A DNA stretch of 64,000 nt from AP-15 sp963795485 (GTDB lineage: Bacteria > Pseudomonadota > Alphaproteobacteria > ATCC43930 > CGMCC-115725), in NCBI GenBank assembly GCA_963795485.1, contig CAWCIL010000039.1:734302-798301 (forward strand), in the 5' to 3' direction. This document shows, in pieces, positions 33,509-44,139 of the stretch. Under the pieces are notes generated by a model. That model was not told where the DNA came from, made no database searches, and saw only the letters and a list, made by a program, of their open reading frames with translations. The number at the start of each line of letters is the position of its first letter. Positions within the stretch are counted from its first letter, which is position 1. The position numbers and the translations under genes were made by a program.

Positions 33509-36500
33509 TCAGATGTCGTGGACGTCGACGATGCCGGGCAGCGATTTGACCGCGGCGCGGATCTTCGGGCCGACCTTGAAGCCGCCGGGGATGGCGATCT
33601 CGACCTCGCGCTCGGAGAGGTCGAGCACCACCGAGACGCGGCCGCGGCCGCCCATCTCGCGGCCGATCACGTCCTTCAGGTGACCCAAGGCCCGCGCCTC
33701 GCCGAGGAACACCCTCAGCCCGGCCGCGGCGTGGGCCACGACATCGTCGAGCGGCTCGATCTTTTGCGCAGTCAGGCGCAGGCTGTCCTCCTCATTGCGC
33801 ACATCGACCGTGACCGCGAGCGGCTTTCCCCCATCGAACAATGCCCGTGCCTCTCTCAGCATCTCGGCGAACAGCGTCACCTCATAGACGCCGCTCGGGT
33901 CCGACATCTGGACGAATGCAAAGCGGTTTCCCCGCGCGGACGTCCGCTCCTTGCGGCCGACGACGATGCCGGCGAGCCGGAACCGAGTCGCCGCGTTCGC
34001 CGCCAACGCCGCAGGCAAATCGGCCGAGCGCAGGATGCCGGCGCGTTCGAGGCTCCGTCCGTAGGCGTCGAGCGGGTGGCTCGACAGGTAAAAGCCGATC
34101 GCCGCGAATTCGTGCTGCAATCGCTCGACCGCCGGCCAATCCTCGACCAATGGCAAAGAAGGTCGGTCGCTGAGGCCGAGGCCGAACAGGCTGCCTTGGC
34201 CGTCCTGCCGCTCGGCCGCGCTTCGGTTCGCCTCGCGCAGCAGCAGCTCGGCCGCGGCGAAAGTCTGCGCCCGGTTCGGGTTCAGGCATTCGAAGGCGCC
34301 AGCCTTGGCCAGGCTCTCGAACTGGCCGCGGTTGAAGGTCCGGGCGTCGAGCCGCCGCGCCAGGTCGAACAGATCCCGGAACCGGCCGTTCGTCTCGCGC
34401 TCCCGCACCAGTTCGGCCATCGCCTGCTGGCCGACCCCCTTGACCGCGGCCAGCGCGTAGCGGATCGCCGGCTTGCCTCCTCCCTCCCCGCCCCCGTTGC
34501 CAGCGGAAGATCGGGCGGAAGCGTCCGCCTCGACCGAAAAGCTCGGCTGCGAGCGGTTGATGTCGGGCGGCAGCAGCCGGATGCCGAGCCGGTCGGCCTC
34601 CTGGCGAAACTGGTTGAGCTTGTCGGTGTTGCCGATGTCGAGCGCCATCGAGGCGGCGAGGAACTCGACCGGGTGGTTCGCCTTCAAATAAGCCGTCTGA
34701 TAGGCGATCAGCGCATAAGGGGCCGAATGGGACTTGTTGAACCCGTAACCGGAAAATTTTTCCATCAGATCGAACACGAAATTCGCCTGCTGGCCGCCGA
34801 CGCCTCGTCTCGCCGCCCCGGCGACGAAATTCCCGCGCTGCGCCGCCATTTCAGCCGCGTTCTTCTTGCCCATCGCGCGGCGCAGCAGGTCGGCGCTGCC
34901 GAGACTGTAACCGGCCATGACTTGCGCCGCCTGCATCACCTGCTCCTGGTAGGTGAAGACGCCAAAAGTATCCTTTAAAATCGGCTCCAGCAGCGGGTGC
35001 GGATAACCGACCGGTTCCTCGCCGTTCTTGCATTTGATGTATTTCGGAATGCTCTCCATCGGACCCGGCCGGTAGAGCGCGTTCATGGCAACGATGTCCT
35101 CGAAGCGGTTCGGTTTCAGCTTGCGCAGGCTGTCGCGCATGCCCGCACTTTCCAGCTGGAACACGCCGGTGGTGTCGCCCCGCGCGATCAGGGCGTAGGT
35201 GTTGGCGTCGTCCAGCGGCAGGTTCGCCAGGTCGATCTCGACACCGCGCGCCTGGAGCAACGCAACCGCCCGCTGCAGCACATCGAGGGTTTTCAGCCCA
35301 AGAAAGTCGAATTTGACGAGCCCCGCCAGTTCGACCCATTTCATGTTGAACTGGGTGACCGGCATGTCCGAGCGGGGGTCACGATACAAGGGCACCAATT
35401 CGGCCAGAGGCCGGTCGCCAATCACGACCCCGGCGGCATGGGTCGAGGCATGGCGGTAGAGGCCTTCGAGCTTCAGCGCGATCTCGATCAGCCGAGCCAC
35501 GGCCTCGTCGCCGTCGCGCAGCTGCTGCAGCGCCGGCTCGCCGGCGATCGCCTTTTCCAGGCTGACCGGGTGGGCGGGGTTGTTGGGCACCAGCTTGCAT
35601 AGCCGGTCGACCTGGCCATAGGGCATCGCCAGCACCCGGCCCACGTCGCGCAACACCGCGCGTGCCTGCAATTTGCCGAAGGTGATGATCTGCGCCACTC
35701 GGTCGGGGCCATATTTCTGTTGGACGTAACGGATCACCTCGTCGCGGCGGTCCTGGCAGAAATCGACGTCGAAATCCGGCATCGACACCCGCTCGGGGTT
35801 CAGGAACCGCTCGAACAAGAGGCCGAAGCGCAATGGATCGAGATCGGTTATGGTCAAGGCCCAGGCAACCACCGAACCGGCACCCGAGCCGCGTCCCGGC
35901 CCGACCGGGATGCCGGCGCGCTTGGCCCATTGGATAAAGTCGGCGACGATCAGGAAATACCCGGCAAAGCCCATCTGGATGATCGTGCCGAGCTCGAATT
36001 CGAGGCGCTCGCGGTAGGGTCGGATCTGGTCTTCGCCGAGGCCGAGCCGCGCCAGTCGGGCGTCGAGCCCGCAGAGGGTCGCGCGGCGCAGCGCCGTCTC
36101 CTCGTTCTCGCCGTCGGCGGTCGGAAAGGCCGGCAGGATCGGCTGGCGCGGCTGCGGGATAAAGGCGCAGCGCCGGGCGATGACGAGCGTGTTGTCGCAG
36201 GCTTCGGGCAGATCGGCGAACAGCTCGCGCATCTCCGCCGCCGGCCTGAAATAATGCAGAGGTGTGAGCCGCTTGCGGTCGTTGTCGGCGACCACCGTGC
36301 CCTGTGCGATGCACAGGAGCGCGTCATGCGCCCGGTAAAAATCGCGATCCGGAAAATAGGCGTCGTTGGTGGCGACGAGCGGCAGATCGTGGCGATAGGC
36401 GAGTTCGACGAGGCCGGGCTCGCAGCGCGCCTCCTTCGCCTCCTCGTGGCGCATCAGCTCGACGTAGAGTCGCCCCGGAAAGGCCGCCATCAGCTCGCGC

Positions 36501-37016
36501 AGCGCGGCCTCCGCGGCCTCGGTCTGGCCCTCGGCGAGCAGCCGCCCGACCGGACCGTCGGGTCCCCCCGTCAGGCAGATCAGTCCGTCGCCCGCCGCGG
36601 CCAGATCGGCGAGGCCGACCGCCGGTTCCGCTCCCGGCTCCCCCGCCAGATACGACCGGCTCGACAGCGCCAAAAGGTTGCGATAGCCAGCCTCGCTCTG
36701 CACCAGCAGCACGATCCGGTCCGGTTCTCCATTCGCCGAGCCCGAGTGACCCGCCGGGCCGAGCCTCGGGCTGGCCACCGTCACTCCGGCTGAGCGCCAT
36801 CTCGCAGCCAATGACTGGCTGCACCCCTGCGCCGGCGCAGGCGGTGGCGAACTCGAGCGCGCCGAACAGGTTGCCGGTATCGGTGATCGCCGCCGCCGGC
36901 ATGCGCTCGGCCCGGCACAGCCGCGCCACCTCCTTGATCGGGATCGCCCCGGCCGACAAGGAATAGGCGGTATGGACCCTCAGATGGACAAAATCGGCGA
37001 ATGGCATGCCCGACAT
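33509..37016 (-). CDS. dnaE: DNA polymerase III alpha subunit, one frameshift near the 5' end
   Basis: Replicative polymerase. From ATG 37016 the PHP domain reads FVHLRVHTAYSLSAGAIPIK, ITDTGNLFGALEFA, QPVIGCEMAL. In a variable loop around 36735-36800 the frame changes, and from GEPDRIVLLVQSEAGYRNLL onward it is open for about 1,090 residues. Polymerase motifs: VGPGRGSGAGSVVAWALTI and MPDFDVDFCQDRRDEVI (the three Asp), the palm/fingers SYTYQE-equivalent FGVFTYQEQVMQAAQVMAGY, the HhH and OB domains (FRLAGIVVGRKERTSARGNR), and the tail LPGIVDVHDI. The gene is essential, so a single technical indel is likely, but a translational frameshift is not excluded. The 311-bp gap to cobA holds divergent promoters. 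Confidence 0.93.
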
Positions 37017-37327
37017 TATCGCACCGCTCCGCGCCAAGTTCACCGGCACTCGCGCGTCGTCAAGGATACCGCCCGTCGAGCCGCCTCGAATTTCGCCGAC
37101 GCGCGAACCGGGCGAGCGACCGATTTGCCATCGGCCGCCTGCCCTGCGCATCGCTGCGCTTGCTCGCCGGCCGCGACCGGCGGCAGATCGCGCTCCGGCG
37201 CTCGAGCATCGGGGCCGCCCTGCGTTTCGGGCACCCTCTCTTGCCATCGGATGACCTTAGCAAAGCCTGTGCGGATGACTACGTTGTGGCCGCTTGGCGT
37301 CCGCCTTGCGGGTCTGCGGAGGTGTCG

Positions 37328-38155
37328 GTGATCGACAGCGCGCGTCTCGATCTCCCGGAGTTCGCACCCGGCCATGTCTGGCTGGTCGGCGCCGGGCCCG
37401 GCGATCCGGGGCTGTTGTCCGCCCTGGCGCTGCACGCCCTCCAGCATGCCGACAATGTGGTCTACGACGCGCTCGTCGACCCGCGCATCCTGCGGCTGGC
37501 GCAGCCGGGTGCGGCGCTCGACTATGCCGGCAAGCGCGGCGGCCGGCCGTCGCCGAGCCAGCCCGACATCTCGGCCCGGCTGGTCCGCCTCGCCGAGGCC
37601 GGGAACCGGGTGCTGCGCCTCAAGGGCGGCGACCCCTGCGTTTTCGGGCGCGGGGCGGAGGAGGCGCTGGCGTTGGCCGCCGCCGGCATCCCGTTCCGTA
37701 TCGTCCCCGGGGTCACCGCCGGGATCGGTGGGCTCGCCTATGCCGGCATCCCGGTCACTTCCCGCGAGACGAACTCCGCCGTGACCTTCGTCACCGGCCA
37801 TAACAGTAGCGGCGCCGTTCCCGACGGGCTCGATTGGCAGGCCATCGCCCGCGGCGCTCCGGTGCTCGTCCTCTACATGGCGCTCAAACATCTGCCGAGC
37901 ATCGTCGAGCGGCTGCTGGCCGGGGGACGCCGCCGCGATGAGCCGATTGCCGTGGTCAGCCGGGCGACCACCCCGGCGCAACGCGTCCTCGTATCGACCT
38001 TGGGCGACGTCGCCGCCGCTTCGAGCGGGATCGAGACGCCGGCGATCGTCGTCGTCGGCGAGGTCGTGCGGCTGCGCGCCGGGCTCGACTGGATGGGCTC
38101 GCTCGATGGCATAACACTCGACCCCGACCCGCTCAGGCGACGCGAAGGGCGCTGA
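37328..38155 (+). CDS. cobA: Uroporphyrinogen-III C-methyltransferase
   Basis: SAM-dependent methylation of uroporphyrinogen III to precorrin-2 for sirohaem or cobalamin. 275 residues. Motifs: VWLVGAGPGDPGLLSALALH (SAM loop), YDALVDPRILRLA, GKRGGRPSPSQPDI, VLRLKGGDPCVFGRGAEE, VPGVTAGIGGLAYAGIPVTS, FVTGHNSSG and VLYMALKHLPSIVERLL. GTG 37328 is taken for the GGAGG 5 bases upstream; longer frames run into the dnaE promoter region. Only the single methyltransferase domain is present, without CysG dehydrogenase. Divergent from dnaE. Confidence 0.93.
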   Translation: MIDSARLDLPEFAPGHVWLVGAGPGDPGLLSALALHALQHADNVVYDALVDPRILRLAQPGAALDYAGKRGGRPSPSQPDISARLVRLAEAGNRVLRLKGGDPCVFGRGAEEALALAAAGIPFRIVPGVTAGIGGLAYAGIPVTSRETNSAVTFVTGHNSSGAVPDGLDWQAIARGAPVLVLYMALKHLPSIVERLLAGGRRRDEPIAVVSRATTPAQRVLVSTLGDVAAASSGIETPAIVVVGEVVRLRAGLDWMGSLDGITLDPDPLRRREGR

Positions 38156-38605
38156 CCGGCTGTGCACGGCCCGCTTCGGCCTCTGCACGGCGCCGTCGCT
38201 CCGCTCCGGCTCGGGGCGTCCGCCGGCCTGCCATCTGCGATCGTCGACCGCGAAACCGCCGCGAGCTATATCTTCCCGATTGCGGCGCCGCACTCGGGCG
38301 GCGGCGAGATGCCGGCCGACTCTCGAAACCGCGGCCCGCGATCGCTATCCGAGGGGCTTGAATGCGCCATTTGCCAACCAGAAAAATTCGTCGTGACCAG
38401 TCGGTCGTGCAATGACCGCCGCATTGCGCGCTGCGATAATTCATACCAACCCCGTCAGCGGGGCGCAGATAGCGCGCCGCATCCGGCGAGCTGGCGCTCT
38501 GGCCATCTTCTCTGATCCGAGCGACCGTGGCTGACGTGCTCGGGTTTTTGCGGAGGCCGCCCAAGGCGTCGGCGCTGATCGCTCGCGCGACAGCGGCGGA
38601 CGGGA
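38156..38605. other. 450-bp gap before the sulfotransferase gene
   Basis: No secure gene. The first half is GC-rich with no motif. The last 80 bp read as a plausible but shifted N-terminus for the sulfotransferase (VADVLGFLRRPPKASALIA in another frame), so the true start of that gene may lie near 38527. Confidence 0.4.
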
Positions 38606-39760
38606 TTGGCCGATTTCGGCGATTTCGCGTTCGAGCGTCCGCTGCAAATGCTGCTGGAGGTATGCGGCGAGGAGGCCAACCTCAGCCTGTTCGGCGGCGC
38701 TGCCCTGCGCTGGGACACGGTGCGGTTCCTCTCGAACCTGCTGCGGCTGCGCCAAGAGGAGAAGCGGGCGCCGGAAATTCTCGAGGAAAAAATATCTGCG
38801 CCGCTGGTCATCGCCGGGCTGCCCCGCTCGGGCACGACCTTTCTGCACGCTCTGTTGACCGAGGACCAGACGAACTTCGTGCCGCGCGTGTGGCAGCTGA
38901 TCCATCCCTACCCGGCGGCGCTGACCGGCGCCGGCCGCGACCGCCGGCCCCAGCAGGTTGCCCGGCAGCTGCGCATGTTCCGGATATTGGCCCCGCAGTT
39001 CGGCCGACTGCACCCGATCGGGGCGCACTCCCCGCAGGAATGCTCGGAGGTCACGGCGCACCTCTTTGCCAGCCTGCGCTTCGATACGACCTATCGCATT
39101 CCGAGCTACCGGCGATGGCTCGACGATACCGGCCACCTCGACGCCTATCGGTTTCACAAGCGGTTTCTGCAGCATCTGCAACATCAGGCGGGCCGCAGCG
39201 GGCGATGGGCGCTCAAATGCCCCGACCACATCTTTGCGCTGCCCGCGATCCGCGCGGTCTACCCCGACGCAAATCTGGTGTTCGTGCACCGCGACCCGGT
39301 GGCGGTGCTGGCGTCGGTCGCGCGGCTGACCGAGGTGTTGCGGCGGCCGTTCACCCGTCAGATCGACCGCCTCGGCATCGGCCGGGAGGACAGCGAGCGA
39401 TGGCTCGCGGCGGCCGGGTTGATGATCGCCGCAGCCGACGAACAATCCTTCGCGCCGCCGATCTTTCACATTCACTACGCGGAGCTGGTCGCGGATCCCC
39501 CGGGCACCGTCGCCGCGCTCTACCGGCATTTCGGGCGCGCTCTCGATACCGAGACGGCGGCGCGCATCGGGCGGCGGGTGGCCGCCAACCCCAATGGCGG
39601 ATATGGCGGCCGTCGGGCCCAGCTCGCGGATTACGGGCTCGATCCGGCCCGCGAGCACGAGCGTTACCGCGACTACATGGCCCGCTTCGGCATTTCGCCC
39701 GAACAGGGCAGAAGATCGTCCTGGCCAGCCCGCTCTCCGCCGGTTTCAGGCGCACCCTGA
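38606..39760 (+). CDS. Sulfotransferase-family protein
   Basis: PAPS-dependent sulfotransferase of about 384 residues. The 5'-phosphosulfate loop is in IAGLPRSGTTFLHALLTED; the 3'-phosphate site is LVFVHRDPVAVLASVARL; the C-terminus carries GGYGGRRAQLADYGLDPARE and RYRDYMARF. Catalytic His candidates lie in VWQLIHPYP and DHIFALP. The in-frame start is TTG 38606 and gives LADFGDFAFERPLQMLLEV; similar proteins have 30-40 more residues, and these appear upstream in another frame, so the N-terminus is either missing or frameshifted. Substrate unknown. Confidence 0.82.
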   Translation: MADFGDFAFERPLQMLLEVCGEEANLSLFGGAALRWDTVRFLSNLLRLRQEEKRAPEILEEKISAPLVIAGLPRSGTTFLHALLTEDQTNFVPRVWQLIHPYPAALTGAGRDRRPQQVARQLRMFRILAPQFGRLHPIGAHSPQECSEVTAHLFASLRFDTTYRIPSYRRWLDDTGHLDAYRFHKRFLQHLQHQAGRSGRWALKCPDHIFALPAIRAVYPDANLVFVHRDPVAVLASVARLTEVLRRPFTRQIDRLGIGREDSERWLAAAGLMIAAADEQSFAPPIFHIHYAELVADPPGTVAALYRHFGRALDTETAARIGRRVAANPNGGYGGRRAQLADYGLDPAREHERYRDYMARFGISPEQGRRSSWPARSPPVSGAP

Positions 39761-39811
39761 TCGCACACCGTCATCGAGGGCGGATATCGAAAGGGCGGGC
39801 GGACCTTCGCC

Positions 39812-42505
39812 TCAGCTATCGCCGCGGTCGGGCGCCCGATCGCCCCGCTGCTGCGGGACCGGCGACCCGGCTTCGCGCTCGCCCGAACGCTGGTTCTCGG
39901 CGCGTCCGACGAAACGACGCCGAGCCTCAGGAGCAGGCGCCGCCGCCAGCAGCGCCGGGATGAAGACGAGGCTCGCGACCAGGGTGCAGCCGAGGCTGAT
40001 CAGCAGCAATTTGCCCATGCTCGCCGTTCCTGGGTGGTGCGAGAGGGCCAGCGATCCGAAGGCGGTCCCGGTGGTCAGCGCCGAGAACAGGATCGCCCGC
40101 GCGGTCGGCGAGGCCAGTACCGCGCGTCGCCCGGCGCGCCAGTTCATCACGAAGTAGATGTTGAACGAGACCCCGACCCCCAACAGCAACGGCAGTGCTA
40201 TGATGTTCGCGTAATTGAGCGGCAGCGGCAGCGACACGATCACGATCACGGTCATCAGTGACGACAGCAGCAGCGGCGCCAGCACCAAGGACACGTCGAG
40301 CGGGCGCCTCAGCGCCACGAAAAGGATGACGGCAATCGCGGCGAGCGCGCCGAGTGCCGCCGAGCGGAAGGAGCCGACAATGGTGGCGCTGGTCGCCTCG
40401 ATGGTTACCGCGGGGCCGCCGGCATCGGGCGCCACCGCGGTGACTTCGGCGACGAACTTGGCCAGCCCCCGGCTGTCGCGCGCCGCCGCCGCCGGCAGCA
40501 CCTGAACCCGCGCCTGCCCGTCGGGCAGGACCCAGTCGCGGGCCAGCGCCGGCGGAATGTCCTTGAGGCTCACCGGCCGCGCCCCAAGCGCCGCGCGCAG
40601 CTGGTCGAGCTGCATCGGCAAAAATCGGGTCAGCGCCTGATTGGCGGCGAGCACCACCTTATCCGGCGCCACCGCCAGCCGGCGCAAATCCCCGGCGATT
40701 GCGGCGAGTTGGGGATCGGACGGCGGCTTCTCCGACGGCGCGATCGCCGCTACCGCCTGTCTCGCCGCGACACGGATCTGTTCTGCGGTTGGCGGCGCTG
40801 CCGGTTGGTAAGGGGAGAGCGTCGGCCCCAGAATGTCGGCGGCATCCTCGATCTGTTCCAGCTTCGCCTTTTGGTTCGTCGGCACCAGGCTGTTGATCGA
40901 CAGAACCCCCGAGACCAGCGGCAGCCGCTGCAGGCGCTCCGCCATTGCCGCTGCCGCCGATGCGTCGCGGGTCAGGATGTCGATCGTAAACGGGTTGGTC
41001 ACCGGCGAATTCATCAGGTCATAGAGGGTCCGCATCGCCTCGGTGTTCGGGTTCTTGGTGTGCAGCGGGTTGGAGTCGAAGCTCAACTGCGGGATCAGGA
41101 CGAGCCCGAGCACGGCGAGGACCGCGAATGCCGCCAGCACCGGACGATGGCGGCGGCATAGAGCTGCGTCGATCGGCGAGGCCCAGCGAAAACCGATTTC
41201 GGTGGTCTCTCCGCGTGGGCGAAAGATGGCGATCGCCGCCGGCAGAAAGGTCATCGTGCTGAAAAACGCGATCAGCATGCCGACCCCGGCGATCAGCCCG
41301 AGCTCGGCGACGCCGCGGAAGTCGGTCGGCACAAAGGCGAGAAATCCCGCCGAGGTCGCCGCCGCCGCGACCAGGATCTGGCCGCCGACCCGCCGGCCGG
41401 TTTCGGCCATCGCCGCGGCCGGATCGGGATTTTCCCACCGCCGCTCGCGATAGCGCACGCTGAACTGAATCGCAAAATCGACCGCGATTCCGACGAAGAG
41501 AATGCCGAAGCCGACCGAAACGAGGTTCAAGGTTCCGACCGCCGCCGCGGCAAACAGCAAGGTCAGCATCAAGCCGAGGATCAGCGTCAACAGGATCGGA
41601 ACGATCAGCCGCCAGGTGCGGACTGCCAAAAACAGCCAGAGCGAGATCAATAAGATGCTGCCGATCAGGCCGACGACCGCGCCCTGCGCGACGCTGGCGA
41701 ACTCCTCGTCGGCCAGCGCCACATTGCCGGTGATGCGGACCCGCGCATCGCCCGATCTGACGAAATCGAGCCGGCCAGCGGCAGCCCGCAGCGCCGCCGT
41801 CGCCGCACCGCCGGGTTCGATCGTCGCGTGATTGAGCCGGGGCTGCGCCAGGACGAACTTATAGCGGCCGCCGAGATCGGCGAGGCTACCGCCGAGCAGC
41901 CGCGTCCATGACAATGGCCGGGCGTGCCCGGCAATCGCATCGGCCATCGTCTGGTGGAACGCGGCCAACGCACTCCGGTAGGGCGCCAGATCGATCTGGC
42001 CCTGCCGCAGCCCTTTTCCCAACAGCGTCAATGCCGCGAACAGCCCCCGCCCGCTCGGGTCCTTGGCCAGTTGCCCGAGAAAAGGCTGGGCGTCGATCGT
42101 GCGTTCGAGCAACGCCGCGAGCTGTTTCGCATCGAGGAATAAGAGCCCATCCTGTCTCAGAAAGGCCGAGGCATCGGGCCGCGTCACCGAGCGGAAATGC
42201 CCATGGTCGGCGGAGAGCGCCTTGGCCAGACCGGTGGCGGTTGCCTCGGCCTCCTCCGGCTTCCTGGCATCGATCACCGCCACCAAGACATCGGTGAACT
42301 GCGGGAAATCCGCGCTGAAGGCCAGTTCCCGCTGACGCCAAGGCAGGCTCGCGGCAAACATCTTATCGGTGTCGGTGCTGATGCCGAGATGACGGGACGC
42401 GTAGAAGCCGGAAAACCCCGCAACGCCGAGGGCGGCGGCGAAGACCAGCACCGCGTTGCGCCGGCAATGATCGACGAGGCCCGCGAGCAACCGCTGAAAT
42501 GCCAT
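39812..42505 (-). CDS. hpnN: Hopanoid-associated RND transporter HpnN
   Basis: MMPL/RND-type inner-membrane exporter that moves hopanoids to the outer membrane in hopanoid producers. 897 residues with the two-fold RND plan: helix 1 NAVLVFAAALGVAGFSGFYA, a large periplasmic loop (to about residue 270), helices 2-6 (VGLIGSILLISLWLFLAV to FFSTMTFLPAAIAIF), helix 7 RPVLAAFAVLAVLGLVLIP, a second loop, and helices 8-12. The motif FGILFVGIAVDFAIQFSVRY in helix 4 and its equivalent LLLGVGVSFNIYFVMNWR in helix 10 match the family. No other hpn gene lies in the window. Intact. Confidence 0.88.
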   Translation of the reverse strand: MAFQRLLAGLVDHCRRNAVLVFAAALGVAGFSGFYASRHLGISTDTDKMFAASLPWRQRELAFSADFPQFTDVLVAVIDARKPEEAEATATGLAKALSADHGHFRSVTRPDASAFLRQDGLLFLDAKQLAALLERTIDAQPFLGQLAKDPSGRGLFAALTLLGKGLRQGQIDLAPYRSALAAFHQTMADAIAGHARPLSWTRLLGGSLADLGGRYKFVLAQPRLNHATIEPGGAATAALRAAAGRLDFVRSGDARVRITGNVALADEEFASVAQGAVVGLIGSILLISLWLFLAVRTWRLIVPILLTLILGLMLTLLFAAAAVGTLNLVSVGFGILFVGIAVDFAIQFSVRYRERRWENPDPAAAMAETGRRVGGQILVAAAATSAGFLAFVPTDFRGVAELGLIAGVGMLIAFFSTMTFLPAAIAIFRPRGETTEIGFRWASPIDAALCRRHRPVLAAFAVLAVLGLVLIPQLSFDSNPLHTKNPNTEAMRTLYDLMNSPVTNPFTIDILTRDASAAAAMAERLQRLPLVSGVLSINSLVPTNQKAKLEQIEDAADILGPTLSPYQPAAPPTAEQIRVAARQAVAAIAPSEKPPSDPQLAAIAGDLRRLAVAPDKVVLAANQALTRFLPMQLDQLRAALGARPVSLKDIPPALARDWVLPDGQARVQVLPAAAARDSRGLAKFVAEVTAVAPDAGGPAVTIEATSATIVGSFRSAALGALAAIAVILFVALRRPLDVSLVLAPLLLSSLMTVIVIVSLPLPLNYANIIALPLLLGVGVSFNIYFVMNWRAGRRAVLASPTARAILFSALTTGTAFGSLALSHHPGTASMGKLLLISLGCTLVASLVFIPALLAAAPAPEARRRFVGRAENQRSGEREAGSPVPQQRGDRAPDRGDS

Positions 42506-42997
42506 CCGAAGTCGAAGCTCGTGTCTGCGGCTAATGCTTGGCCGCCGCTGCGGCCGCGCCGAGCGGCGAGTCGGCCCGGGAACGACCGTCTCAGGGACTC
42601 GCAGTACCGGGGTGATAGTCGGTTAGCCGCGGCAAGGCTACCGCAAAAATACCCTCGCAATTCGCCGTGCCGGCGGCGCGAATCCGCATGCCGCCACCCT
42701 ACCGGCTGCGCACTCTGTTGCAGACAGGCGCGGCATGGCGGCAAGCCCAAAACGCCGGCGAGGGTCGGCCACTCGGACGGCCAATATCCGAGCACGCTTG
42801 CTGTCCGCCTCAGGCAGCCGACCCTTTGGGACTATATATTTCAAATAGGAAAGCGATTGCGCGGACGCTGGATTGGAATAAACCGCACTTCTGTGCCGTC
42901 ATACGACGGTGCTACGCCTGCCTCGCCCGTCATTGGGGGACACATGCGCGTCGGGACGGCTGCCAAAACCGGGCAATCGTAAGCGAGAAGCGCAACA
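42506..42997. other. 490-bp divergent region between hpnN and sciP
   Basis: No gene recognised. It should contain the hpnN promoter on the minus strand and the sciP promoter on the plus strand. An A/T-rich stretch ACTATATATTTCAAATAGG (from 42831) could serve as a -10 region. No TTAA-N7-TTAA CtrA box was found. Confidence 0.45.
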
Positions 42998-43273
42998 ATG
43001 ATGCCGCAATCCCTTCTCCCGCCGGATCTGGTGCTGCCGTCGCCCGACATCAAACGATGGTCGCCCGGCCGCAAGGCGGCGGTCGTCGCCGCCGCCCGCG
43101 CCGGTCTGATCAGCCGCGAGGAGGCATGTGCGCGCTATCTGCTCTCGGCCGAGGAGCTCGCCGCCTGGGAGAAGGCGTTCGATCAGAACGGTGTGCCCGG
43201 TCTCAGGACGACGCGCCAGCAGAGCTATCGCTACGCGCAGCTCCACCAAAGCGAGCACATGCGCTATAGATAG
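42998..43273 (+). CDS. sciP: SciP-like small CtrA inhibitory protein (DUF1153)
   Basis: 91 residues of the DUF1153 family, whose Caulobacter member SciP binds CtrA and represses CtrA-activated genes. The helix-turn-helix core is PDIKRWSPGRKAAVVAAARA, GLISREEACARYLLSAEELA and AWEKAFDQNGVPGLRTTRQQ, ending RYAQLHQ. The two-ATG start (42998, 43001) follows a purine-rich AAGCGAGAAGCG. With chpT and ctrA 27 kb away this gives three parts of the same circuit in the window. A role like that of SciP is inferred from family. Confidence 0.87.
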   Translation: MMPQSLLPPDLVLPSPDIKRWSPGRKAAVVAAARAGLISREEACARYLLSAEELAAWEKAFDQNGVPGLRTTRQQSYRYAQLHQSEHMRYR

Positions 43274-43354
43274 AGGCGCAATCGGGGGGGCCAGGGAAAT
43301 GTTCGTTGTGCCGCGGCGCAGCCGCTCTCGGTGCTGAAGCCAGCGCGACGACGA

Positions 43355-43654
43355 ATGAACCTGTTCTCGTTTCCTGATGACGCTTGCTGGAGCGATGCAG
43401 CCGACGCTGTCGAGTTCGGCGTTGAAATCGGCGAGTATCATGGCGTCGTGCGGGTGCGGCGACGAGTCTTTCAAAGCCTGCTTGACCAGCCGCCGACGCC
43501 GGAGCGTTGCGTCGAGGCCTATCATCTCAGCCGCAGCGAATTCGAGCGCGCCGCCGAGGCCAAGCTACGGGCCCGCGCGCTCGACGCGGACGGCAACATC
43601 GAGCTGACCTTGCGCGATTTCCGCGGCAACCCCGCGCAACGCCAGCCCAACTAG
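43355..43654 (+). CDS. DUF1488-like protein, 99 aa
   Basis: Starts MNLFSFPDDACWSDAADAVE. The central VVRVRRRVFQSLLDQPPTPE and SEFERAAEAKLRARALDADG followed by IELTLRDF resemble the DUF1488 layout (beta-strand, helix with A..K/R..AR, then a final strand). Length fits the family. It follows sciP on the same strand after 81 bp and may share its transcript. No function known. ATG 43355 is chosen because it gives the family-like MNL start. Confidence 0.62.
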   Translation: MNLFSFPDDACWSDAADAVEFGVEIGEYHGVVRVRRRVFQSLLDQPPTPERCVEAYHLSRSEFERAAEAKLRARALDADGNIELTLRDFRGNPAQRQPN

Positions 43655-43696
43655 GTTTCTGCGCAATCGGGGCGGCGCGGCGTTGCCGCGCCGCGG

Positions 43697-44110
43697 TCAG
43701 GCGGGAATGCCGGCCATTTGGCAGATCAGGCCCCATTCGCGGTCGGTGACCGGCGAGACCGATAGCCGAGACTGGCGCAAGAGCGCAATGCCGGCGAGTT
43801 CGGGATTGGCCTTGATCGCGGCGAGCGTGACCGGCCGCGCCGCCGGCATGACCGGCGCGATGTCGACCATCCCGAGCTTGCCGGCCTTGTCGGTCGGGTC
43901 CGGATAGAACGCCGCGACCACCTCGGCGACCCCGACGATGTCCTTGCCTTCGTTCGAATGATAGAAAAAGGCCCGGTCGCCCGGTCGCATCGCCCGCAGG
44001 TTGTTCAGGGCCTGAGCGTTGCGCACGCCGTCCCAGCGGGTCCGGCCGTCGGCGACCAGCTGCGCCCAGGAGTAGCTCGACGGTTCCGATTTCATCAGCC
44101 AGTGAGCCAT
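43697..44110 (-). CDS. EVE-domain protein
   Basis: 137-residue PUA-like EVE fold, related to modified-base readers such as Thy28. Motifs: MAHWLMKSEPSSYSWAQLV, TRWDGVRNAQALNNLRAMRP, GDRAFFYHSNEGKDIVGVAE, and PVTLAAIKANPELAGIALLR with VSPVTDREWGLI. The binding pocket residues (WxxxRNxxAxNNL) are intact. First-strand neighbours downstream are thpR and a FIST protein on the same strand. It may bind modified nucleotides, as family members do. Confidence 0.92.
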   Translation of the reverse strand: MAHWLMKSEPSSYSWAQLVADGRTRWDGVRNAQALNNLRAMRPGDRAFFYHSNEGKDIVGVAEVVAAFYPDPTDKAGKLGMVDIAPVMPAARPVTLAAIKANPELAGIALLRQSRLSVSPVTDREWGLICQMAGIPA

Positions 44111-44139
44111 CCCCTCTCCTTATCTCCATCTTCGCCCGA

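Noticed and set aside
33518..34978. 486-codon open frame on the plus strand
   Set aside because: Antisense to dnaE, which has all polymerase motifs; a GC-skew shadow.
38441..39658. 405-codon open frame on the minus strand
   Set aside because: Shadow of the sulfotransferase, whose PAPS motifs are clear on the plus strand.
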